Origin: G965212025 sp965212025
GTDB lineage: Bacteria > Pseudomonadota > Gammaproteobacteria > Poriferisulfidales > Oxydemutatoraceae
Assembly (NCBI GenBank): GCA_965212025.1
Contig: OZ243039.1
Coordinates: forward strand, 1,054,001 to 1,118,000
Direction: 5' to 3'
Length of the DNA stretch: 64,000 nt
The first letter of the stretch is position 1. Each line of letters begins with the position of its first letter. This document shows, piece by piece, positions 57,463 through 64,000 of this stretch. A program made the translations under genes and the position numbers. A model generated the notes under the pieces. That model had not been told where the DNA came from and did not search any database. It worked only from the letters and a program-made list of their open reading frames with translations.

Positions 57463-58676
57463 TTGAGCCACCTGGAGAAGAAATCCTGAATCTGGCGAAG
57501 CATATTTCCCTCCTCTACCTCGGATAATGCTACCAAGGTAGTGTCTTTTATGATTTCGCTTCCCAGCGAGGCACGAATCGTTCCAGCCGTTTGGAACAAG
57601 GCTATGGGGGCGTATAGCTCTTCAGGCAAAAGCAGCCGGACTTTGAGTTTGTTCTGAAGCGCTCGGGGTATGGTCACATAAAAATCATCAATAAGCCCAA
57701 GGTTGACATATTCCTGGTTGCCCGCGTGTATGCGGGCTTTGTGGACTTCCTGTCCTTGTCCGTACAGCTTTACAGTCTTGAAAAAACGAAAGCCGTAATT
57801 CAGCAGATTGCTGGTATTCGTTAATCGTGCCGATGCGCTTTTCCCTCCAAGTACGACCGAGATCAATCTCATACCGTCTCGTTCTGCGGAAGCGGCAAGA
57901 CACCAGCCGGCTTTTTCCGTGTAACCGGTTTTCAGGCCGTCAATGCCGTCATCCCGTAGCAAAAGTTTGTTGCGGTTGTATTGCTTTATATTGTTAAAAG
58001 TAAATTCCCTCTGTGCATACAAGGCGTACTGTTCAGGAAATTCGGCGATTACAGCGCGTGCGACCAGCATGGTGTCCCACGCTGACATGTAGTGGTTAGG
58101 GTGGGGAAGTCCCGATGGGTTCTCGAAATGCGAGTTGCGCATTCCCAAATTTTTGGCTTCCTGGTTCATCAAGGCGGCGAAAGTTTCCACGGAGCCTGCC
58201 ACGTGTTCAGCCAGCGCAATCGTTGCATCGTTACCGGATTGCACGACCATGCCAATGATCAAATCCTTTACCGGTACAAGACTGCCTGCTTCAAGAAACA
58301 TTCTTGATCCTTCGGCGGCCTGCGTTTTGGCACTGATGCGAACTTGATCGTCAAGCGAAATGAGTCCATTTTCCAATGCACGGTAGACCACCAAGGCGGT
58401 GACTAACTTGGTCAGGCTGGCAGTCTCGCGGCGTTCATGCACTCCCTGCTCGGCAAGCACTGTGCCGCTTTGGAAATCAATGAGCAGGTAGCTTTTGGCG
58501 GAGACCGTTGGTGGCTGAGGCGTAAATGTACTGAAAAGTGCTTTATCGTTTGCCGCCGTGAAGGGGCTCCACGTCAACGAAGCGGCCAGTACAGCAAGCA
58601 GCAGGCACAGCTTTCTGCTTCGGGAAAGGCACTCCGGTGCAGCAGTTGCGGCAAGTTGCCGCTCGTAAAAGCTCAC
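57459..58676 (-). CDS. dacA: D-alanyl-D-alanine carboxypeptidase (PBP5/6 type)
   Basis: Removes the terminal D-Ala from peptidoglycan stem peptides in the periplasm. The 405 residues include a signal peptide (LCLLLAVLAASLTW, cleaved near TAA-ND), the catalytic SLTK at 87-90, SGN at 147-149 and KTG at 249-251, then the C-terminal beta domain and an amphipathic helix (IQDFFSRWLK) that binds the membrane. The start is GTG at 58676 with no clear ribosome site. It follows rlpA by 32 bases and overlaps dat. Confidence 0.95.
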   Translation of the reverse strand: MSFYERQLAATAAPECLSRSRKLCLLLAVLAASLTWSPFTAANDKALFSTFTPQPPTVSAKSYLLIDFQSGTVLAEQGVHERRETASLTKLVTALVVYRALENGLISLDDQVRISAKTQAAEGSRMFLEAGSLVPVKDLIIGMVVQSGNDATIALAEHVAGSVETFAALMNQEAKNLGMRNSHFENPSGLPHPNHYMSAWDTMLVARAVIAEFPEQYALYAQREFTFNNIKQYNRNKLLLRDDGIDGLKTGYTEKAGWCLAASAERDGMRLISVVLGGKSASARLTNTSNLLNYGFRFFKTVKLYGQGQEVHKARIHAGNQEYVNLGLIDDFYVTIPRALQNKLKVRLLLPEELYAPIALFQTAGTIRASLGSEIIKDTTLVALSEVEEGNMLRQIQDFFSRWLK

Positions 58677-58708
58677 GGTCTGCTACAAAAAGAGGGTTTC
58701 AGGAAAAC

Positions 58709-59464
58709 TCATCTGGCAACAGCAACCTGATCTGTTCCGAAGAGGCTGTCCGGCCCCTCCAGCCTGTTGCGGTAGGGAACCTGCTCAACAATGATTCTGA
58801 CCGGTGCCAAGCCACTTTTTACCATCGCGATTTTTTTAGCCGCCCCGTAAGACAAGTCAATAATTCGGTTTCCCTTAAAAGGCCCACGATCATTGATCCT
58901 GACCAAAACATGTTTGTTGTTGTCCAAATTGATCACCCGAACCATGACTCCCAAGGGAAGCGTCTTGTGAGCGGCAGTCATCCCGAACATGTTATATCTT
59001 TCCTCGTTTGCTGTCAGACGACCGTGAAATTTCCCGCCATACCAAGACGCAATTCCTTCCTCGGTATGTCCTTGGGGAACCGTTTTTACCCAATACACCT
59101 TTCCGTACTGCCGGTAAAAAACCGTGTTTCCGTAACAACTGCCCGGAGCTGATTGTTCTTTAACAGCCACCTGTGGCGCAGGAATGACGACTACCGGTTT
59201 CACTAATGGAATGTATTGAGTCACCAGTGGGTAAGTCTTCGTACAGGCAGCAAGTGTGGCAACCAGGGCGACCAGAACAATCAATTCCAGTCGTGTGAAC
59301 CCGGTTTTTCTTCCACCCGAAGCGCGTTGGAGAAAAGGTTCACTGCTTGTAACAGTACTTTGTTGAGTCGTGAATTTTTGTGTTTTGGGAAGCATTTCTT
59401 TGGGCTTTAGGGATTTGCAAAACTGTGCTGAGAATGAAGTCATTGCCTGCCCGGTTTCGCCCAC
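58709..59464 (-). CDS. rlpA: Septal ring lytic transglycosylase RlpA family lipoprotein
   Basis: Outer-membrane lipoprotein with a double-psi beta-barrel that cleaves glycan strands lacking stem peptides. The barrel is at about 135-225: GIASWYGGKFHGRLTANEER, MTAAHKTLPLGVMVRVINLD and RINDRGPFKGNRIIDLS. The lipobox is LAAC with Cys74. Just before it the sequence reads GFTRLELIVLVALVATLA, which also fits a type IV prepilin signal (G|F with Glu at +5). The C-terminal SPOR domain of longer RlpA proteins is absent. The start is GTG at 59464 or ATG at 59443; either leaves an unusually long 45-55 residue segment before the hydrophobic core. Confidence 0.88.
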   Translation of the reverse strand: MGETGQAMTSFSAQFCKSLKPKEMLPKTQKFTTQQSTVTSSEPFLQRASGGRKTGFTRLELIVLVALVATLAACTKTYPLVTQYIPLVKPVVVIPAPQVAVKEQSAPGSCYGNTVFYRQYGKVYWVKTVPQGHTEEGIASWYGGKFHGRLTANEERYNMFGMTAAHKTLPLGVMVRVINLDNNKHVLVRINDRGPFKGNRIIDLSYGAAKKIAMVKSGLAPVRIIVEQVPYRNRLEGPDSLFGTDQVAVAR

Positions 59465-59472
59465 GATGATGG

Positions 59473-60534
59473 TCAGCCTGCTTTCCCTGCAGCCAATACC
59501 TGACTAAGCTGATGGACAGCCATGGCGTACAACAGACTAGGATTGTAGGTTTTGATTACGTAAAAATTTTGAAAAGCAAGCCAATATTCCGGATGCCCGT
59601 TTCCTGAATCAAAAGCGAGCAGTGAGAATCGTTTCTGACCCAAGCCGGTATTTTCAACGAAAATGCCGTTTTTGGTCAAGTCTTTTTGGTCAAGCCAGAC
59701 GGTTTTTTTGCCACCCAGCCATTTCTTGTCGAGGTTGACCAGACTGGCCGGTTGCTTTGTTTCGAGTATCCAGGAGACGGGAGCACCACTTTCCCAGCCG
59801 TTCATTTTGAGATAATTCGCAGTGCTTGCCAGCGCGTCCGGCGTACTATTCGTCAGGTCTATCTTTCCGTCTTTGTCAAAATCTACCGCGTATGACTGGA
59901 TGCTGCTGGGAATGAACTGGCTAATGCCCATGGCGCCCGCGTACGAACCCGAGAGCTTGCTGAGATTGAGCTCGCCATTTTTTGCCAGAACCAGTAATGC
60001 CTTTAGCTGATTGCGGAAAAATTTGGCACGCCGCGGATAGTCAAAGCCTAGGGTCACGAGTGTTTCAAATACCGGAAATCTTCCCGTATTGCGCCCGTAA
60101 TTGGTTTCTATGCCGACTATCGCCAGCACGACGGAACTGGGAACGCCGAAAGTACTTTCAATCTCATCCAGCAGTTTTTTGTGCTGGTGCCAGTATCTCA
60201 GCCCCTGGTGTTCGCGTTCCGAGGTTAGAAACAGCTTTCTGTATTTGGGCCAGGGTTTCTTTTCATAAGGGCGCTGAATCAAATCCAGCACTTTCTTTTG
60301 GTGCCTGGCTGTTCGAAACAATCCTTCAAGCCATCTGCGCTCCATGCCCTGTTCGGTCACCAGGTTATCGACAAAGCTTCTTACGTCTTCACGATCCAGA
60401 TAACTGCCACCCGAAGACGCGCCACAGAACACCAACCCTGACAGTAGCAGTAGGCGGCGTGAAGCCAGAGTCGCTGTTTTTTTCCATGAGAAGGAAGCAC
60501 AAGGCATGGCTTTCCTGGTGAAGAAGTCTTTCAT
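59473..60534 (-). CDS. mltB: Lytic murein transglycosylase B
   Basis: Cleaves the MurNAc-GlcNAc bond to form 1,6-anhydro-MurNAc. The 353 residues contain the catalytic Glu143 in AIVGIETNYGRNTGRFPV, the family region GSYAGAMGISQFIPSSIQSY, the EF-hand-like DFDKDGKIDL and the NYLKMNGW segment. The N-terminus is a signal sequence (LLLLSGLVFCG) whose Cys is preceded by Phe, so it is a poor lipobox and the protein may be soluble periplasmic. Its ATG overlaps the rodA stop (ATGA). Confidence 0.94.
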   Translation of the reverse strand: MKDFFTRKAMPCASFSWKKTATLASRRLLLLSGLVFCGASSGGSYLDREDVRSFVDNLVTEQGMERRWLEGLFRTARHQKKVLDLIQRPYEKKPWPKYRKLFLTSEREHQGLRYWHQHKKLLDEIESTFGVPSSVVLAIVGIETNYGRNTGRFPVFETLVTLGFDYPRRAKFFRNQLKALLVLAKNGELNLSKLSGSYAGAMGISQFIPSSIQSYAVDFDKDGKIDLTNSTPDALASTANYLKMNGWESGAPVSWILETKQPASLVNLDKKWLGGKKTVWLDQKDLTKNGIFVENTGLGQKRFSLLAFDSGNGHPEYWLAFQNFYVIKTYNPSLLYAMAVHQLSQVLAAGKAG

Positions 60535-61685
60535 AAATTTGTATTTTTTAGGCGTTCGTGCCGCTCTATTCCGAGTAGTACGCCAAATGATGTCAGCAAT
60601 ACTACTGCTGACGAGCCACCATAGCTAACCAACGGCATAGGGACACCGACAACAGGTAAAACCCCACTCACCATTCCGACGTTAACCAGAAAGTAGAAGA
60701 AAAACGAAAGGATGATCGCAGCTGCCATCAGTCGACTGAAGCTATCAGTGGCGCGCACCGCCACCATCATGCCTCGCAACACGATAGCGCAATAGACCAG
60801 CAGCAGTAAGGCATAGCCCGTAAAGCCGAATTCTTCGGCCAAAACGGAAAAAGTAAAATCCGTCGATGTTTCGGGAACGAAGCTCAAGTGTGATTGTGTC
60901 CCTTTCAGCCAGCCCTTTCCTGTCAGTCCTCCAGAACCTATGGCCACTCGTGACTGGTCAGCCTGGTAGGTATCGTTTTGTGAAGAGGTGTCCTGGTCGA
61001 GAAAAAACTCAATCCGCTGTCTCTGATAATCCTGCAGAGAGTTCCACGCAAGGGGGGCACAGAGTACCGTCAGCAAGACCCCGATGAGTAACCAGCGCCA
61101 GCGACACCCAGCAAGAAAAAAGACGAAGAGGCCAGACACCACAATCAGGATCGCGGTACCCAGATCAGGTTGTGAGGCCACCAGCACTGCAGGCCAGGCA
61201 ATCAACACCAGAGCCAGGGGAAAGCACCATTTGGAAGAGGAAACAGGTGAGCAAGTAAATAACCAAGCGAGAACCATAGGAGTGGTCAACTTGAGTAGTT
61301 CGGATGGCTGTACTTTGAAATAACCAAGATTAAGCCAGCGTTGTGCGCCATTAAGCTCTATCCCGATATAAAGTACCAGATAAGCCAGGATAAGGCTGAT
61401 AAGGTAAATCCAAAAGGCAAACTGCTTGAAGAAATACGGCATCGCCTGTGCCAGGAGAAAAAGCATGAAAAAGCCGATCAAAAGATGTCCAACCTGTCGC
61501 AAAGCATAGACCGGGTTTTGTCCACTGGCGCTGTAGAGCACGGCAATACCCACTATGGACAGAAACAAAAGCAACAGCACCATCGTGTAATCAATTAACA
61601 GGAGGCGCTGACCAGCTGAGGTGATGAGGTTGGCAAACCTTCTCCAAGCTGGCTTTCTTGCCGCCCTTGCGCTACTTAAAAGCAC
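60531..61685 (-). CDS. rodA: Rod-shape-determining glycosyltransferase RodA
   Basis: SEDS-family peptidoglycan polymerase that works with PBP2 in cell elongation. About ten membrane segments in 384 residues. The family end signature GVLPVVGVPMPLVSYGGSS is present, as are the periplasmic-loop region with PDLGTAILIVVSGL and the DYQRQRIEFFLDQD segment. It lies 14 bases after mrdA and overlaps mltB, giving a tight operon. Confidence 0.96.
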   Translation of the reverse strand: MLLSSARAARKPAWRRFANLITSAGQRLLLIDYTMVLLLLFLSIVGIAVLYSASGQNPVYALRQVGHLLIGFFMLFLLAQAMPYFFKQFAFWIYLISLILAYLVLYIGIELNGAQRWLNLGYFKVQPSELLKLTTPMVLAWLFTCSPVSSSKWCFPLALVLIAWPAVLVASQPDLGTAILIVVSGLFVFFLAGCRWRWLLIGVLLTVLCAPLAWNSLQDYQRQRIEFFLDQDTSSQNDTYQADQSRVAIGSGGLTGKGWLKGTQSHLSFVPETSTDFTFSVLAEEFGFTGYALLLLVYCAIVLRGMMVAVRATDSFSRLMAAAIILSFFFYFLVNVGMVSGVLPVVGVPMPLVSYGGSSAVVLLTSFGVLLGIERHERLKNTNL

Positions 61686-61699
61686 TGTCGCGTGGTGGC

Positions 61700-63547
61700 T
61701 TAGATCGGTTGCTTTACAGGCGGAGCCTGTTCTTTGTTCAGCCAGGCATCCATGATTTTCCGCGCCGCCGGCGCTGCGTGGCTGGCACCGCTACCTGCGT
61801 GCTCCATCACAACCGCCACAGCGATGCGAGGGTTGTATGCCGGTGCGAAAGTAATGAACAGAGAGTGGTTGCGGTGGTGCTTTGGTACTTCTCTTTCTCT
61901 GTTTTCGTTTTCCCGGTTAATCTTGGTGGTTTGAGCGGTGCCGGTTTTTCCTGCTACCAGATACGTGATGCCGTACCGCAAAGCGCGGGCTGTTCCTTGT
62001 TGGCCGTGGACGGTATTGACCATCGCATTTATGACAGCAGACCAGTTTTCCGGCCTCATGAATATGTTTCGGGAAATCTCGGGTTTGACCGATGACCAGC
62101 TGTGCCGATCCTTACGGACACCTTTAAGCAAGTGAAGTTTGTACACCACACCGCGGTTGGCAAGCGCCATGGTCATTTGCGCCAATTGCAAGGGTGTTGC
62201 CGAAAGATAGGACTGGCCTATTCCTACTAGCAGAGTCTCTCCCGGTAACCAGGTTGCCCCATGCTTTTTCATCTTCCATTCCGAAGAGGGCAGGAGACCG
62301 GCACTTTCGCCAGGAATATCAATGCCGGTTTTTGTTCCCAGCCCGAAGCGCTTCAGGACTGAGTGAATGTTTTTTATTCCCAGGCGGCTTGCCAGTTCAT
62401 AGAAGTAGTAATCACAGGATTGGCTGATTGCCTCGCTCAGGCTGACCAATCCATGACCCCCAGCTTTCCAGTCGTATAGAACCTGACCACCACTTCCGGC
62501 GATGGGGTACGTCTCTGTGGCGTACATGATTTCTTCCTCCTTAATCACCCCCAGTTCCAATCCCTGCAGGGCAATGGCCGGTTTGATGACAGAGGCCGGT
62601 GGGTAGCTGCCAGATGTTGCCCGGTTAAACAAAGGACTTCGTGAGTCAGACACGAGCCGGTCGTAGTGACGTTTGTTCATGCCGTGGGAAAACCAGTTGG
62701 GGTCGAAAGAAGGCTTGCTGACAAGAGCCAGGACTTCTCCGTTACGAGGATCCAGCGCGACCACTGCTCCTTCATGATCGCCAAGGGTACGGTACGCCAC
62801 ACCTTGCAGTTCAATGTCAATGCTGAGTTGCAAGTCTTTTCCCGGAACCGGGTTATGTCCACCAATTCGGCGAATCACACGACCGTGCGCGTTAACTTCC
62901 GTCTGCCGCATTCCGGGGGATCCGTGAAGCAATTTTTCGTATTGTTTTTCGATGCCTGTTTTACCAATTTTTTCGGTAGCGCTGTAAGCGGCCTTGTCGA
63001 TTTCCCCAGCTTCTCTTTCGTTGATGTTGCCCACATGTCCAGTGACATGAGCCAGAATTTCGGCATGGGGATAAAACCGTTCCAGGGTTCCCACCATATT
63101 GGCTCCGGTAAGCCGATGCGACTGGGCAGAAAGAGCCGCGATTTCCTCTTCCTGCAAAACGTCTTTCAGCACGAAGGGGTCACGGGTTCCAGGGCGAGCA
63201 AAGTACTGGTGCAACCTGGCGATTTTCTTTTCGTCCACGGTGATGATCTTTTGAATCCTGCCTAGCAGCTCGTCTACGCTTTCGACCAGATTGGGATGGA
63301 TTTCCAGTTGGTACACCAAGCGGCTTTTGGTGATGCTTTTCCCATTACGGTCGTAGATTTCTCCGCGTGCCGGCGCCACGGCGACCTCGTTTATCCGGTT
63401 ATTTTCAGACCACTGCTGATAGTGTTCATGATCGAAAAGCTGGAGCTTCAGAAGGTAGGCAGTGAGTCCTGCACAGACGATAAACAGCAGCCCGAACAAA
63501 AGCCACAGCCGACGTGTGAAAACGAGGTCGGGTGGAGGTCTAAACAT
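61700..63547 (-). CDS. mrdA: Penicillin-binding protein 2
   Basis: Transpeptidase for side-wall elongation. One N-terminal membrane helix (LWLLFGLLFIVCAGLTAYLL), a pedestal domain with RGEIYDRNGKSITKSRLVYQ, and the transpeptidase domain with SVIK at 319-322, SCD at 377-379 and KTGT at 534-537. The length of 615 residues is normal. It heads the mrdA-rodA-mltB-rlpA-dacA-dat run on minus; rlmH and rsfS, often upstream, are replaced by ppa 11 bases before it. Confidence 0.96.
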   Translation of the reverse strand: MFRPPPDLVFTRRLWLLFGLLFIVCAGLTAYLLKLQLFDHEHYQQWSENNRINEVAVAPARGEIYDRNGKSITKSRLVYQLEIHPNLVESVDELLGRIQKIITVDEKKIARLHQYFARPGTRDPFVLKDVLQEEEIAALSAQSHRLTGANMVGTLERFYPHAEILAHVTGHVGNINEREAGEIDKAAYSATEKIGKTGIEKQYEKLLHGSPGMRQTEVNAHGRVIRRIGGHNPVPGKDLQLSIDIELQGVAYRTLGDHEGAVVALDPRNGEVLALVSKPSFDPNWFSHGMNKRHYDRLVSDSRSPLFNRATSGSYPPASVIKPAIALQGLELGVIKEEEIMYATETYPIAGSGGQVLYDWKAGGHGLVSLSEAISQSCDYYFYELASRLGIKNIHSVLKRFGLGTKTGIDIPGESAGLLPSSEWKMKKHGATWLPGETLLVGIGQSYLSATPLQLAQMTMALANRGVVYKLHLLKGVRKDRHSWSSVKPEISRNIFMRPENWSAVINAMVNTVHGQQGTARALRYGITYLVAGKTGTAQTTKINRENENREREVPKHHRNHSLFITFAPAYNPRIAVAVVMEHAGSGASHAAPAARKIMDAWLNKEQAPPVKQPI

Positions 63548-63558
63548 CAGGTGTCAAA

Positions 63559-64000
63559 CTATGAAATCTGAGCCCGCTCAAGACATTCATTCAGAGCTTG
63601 GCACGTCTCATCCACCCCGATCCAATTTTTGATCTCAACCCATTTTCCCGGTTCCAGTGCCTTGTAGTTCTGAAAAAAGTGAACAATCTGGTCAAGCATC
63701 ACCTTAGGGAGCTGCTCGTAGGTGGCGATTTCATCGTAGCCGCCGTGCAGCCCCGGTGCCGGCACCGCCAGCACTTTCAAATCACGCCCGGCTTCATCGC
63801 TCATTTCCAGCGCACCGACAGGGCGGCTTGGCACGACTGACCCGATTTGAACGGGTGTTGGAGTCAGAACCAAAGCGTCAAGAGGATCACCGTCTTCAGA
63901 CAAGGTGTGTGGGATGAAGCCGTAATTGCAAGGATAAAACATGGCCACGTTGATAAAGCGGTCAACAAAAACCGCGCCGCTGTCTTTTTCAATCTCGTAC
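63559..64000 (-). CDS. ppa: Inorganic pyrophosphatase (5' end beyond window)
   Basis: Hydrolyses pyrophosphate to phosphate, driving biosynthetic reactions. About 147 C-terminal codons are visible; the frame is open to the window edge. Marks are YEIEKDSGAVFVDRFIN, YPCNYGFIPHTLSEDGDPLD (metal-binding signature DGDPLDALV) and WVEIKNWIG near the end. Full-length family-I enzymes are about 175-180 residues, so roughly 30 residues are missing. It is very close to mrdA and might be co-transcribed with it. Confidence 0.95.
   Translation of the reverse strand, partial: YEIEKDSGAVFVDRFINVAMFYPCNYGFIPHTLSEDGDPLDALVLTPTPVQIGSVVPSRPVGALEMSDEAGRDLKVLAVPAPGLHGGYDEIATYEQLPKVMLDQIVHFFQNYKALEPGKWVEIKNWIGVDETCQALNECLERAQIS

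Overview
The window looks like a chromosomal segment of a gammaproteobacterium. Several conserved gene blocks support this: thrB close to polA; rlmE-ftsH-glmM-tpiA-secG-tRNA-Leu(GAG); mrdA-rodA-mltB-rlpA-dacA-dat with ppa upstream; and the Pseudomonas-type amgK-murU muropeptide recycling pair. The genus cannot be named from the sequence alone. A TRAP transporter, a choline/glycine-betaine system and an electroneutral-type antiporter would suit a saline or host-associated lifestyle (inference).

Layout. 1-2720 (minus): TRAP permeases dctM (cut by the window edge) and dctQ, then thrB. 3325-6927 (plus): a coupled AAA+ ATPase / subtilisin-like protease pair of the IteA/IteS anti-phage type, placed between thrB and polA. 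7074-9854: polA. 10107-12014: an ABC exporter. 12222-17533: the housekeeping run rlmE, ftsH, glmM, tpiA, secG and tRNA-Leu, with several stop/start overlaps. 17875-19344: a CPA2 antiporter. 19461-26473: choline import (ATPase, permease, binding protein on minus) facing betB-betA on plus. 26420-30111: a decayed defence-type locus with a Fic protein, remnants of hsdM and of a possible restriction-associated protein, AT-rich short repeats and two duplications. 30391-30467: initiator tRNA (minus). 30839-38140: a lipoprotein followed by a 2,160-residue SpvB/VCBS/RHS protein. 38695-56429: a family of secreted proteins with a C-terminal membrane/Arg anchor, intact and decayed, interrupted by amgK-murU. 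56596-64000 (minus): the cell-wall elongation/turnover cluster and ppa.

The outstanding feature is repeated partial tandem duplication. In six places a gene end and its flank have been copied head-to-tail, leaving broken gene ends next to an intact gene: betA/fic 3' ends (about 320 bp), the hsdM region (560 bp), the rhs 5' end (239 bp), a 4.2-kb block from the rhs 3' end to the amgK 5' end, a roughly 452-bp unit holding the amgK promoter region and first ~100 codons repeated seven times before the intact gene, and a 4.4-kb block holding an anchor-protein gene plus the 3' third of dat. The amgK array is the most unusual structure here.

Functional links: thrB, polA and the glmM/ftsH block are housekeeping. 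amgK-murU (reuse of N-acetylmuramate), glmM (glucosamine-1-P for UDP-GlcNAc) and the mrdA-rodA-mltB-rlpA-dacA-dat cluster all serve peptidoglycan synthesis and turnover. BetA and BetB turn choline imported by the ABC system into glycine betaine. The Fic/RM remnants, IteAS pair and RHS protein are accessory conflict or defence genes.
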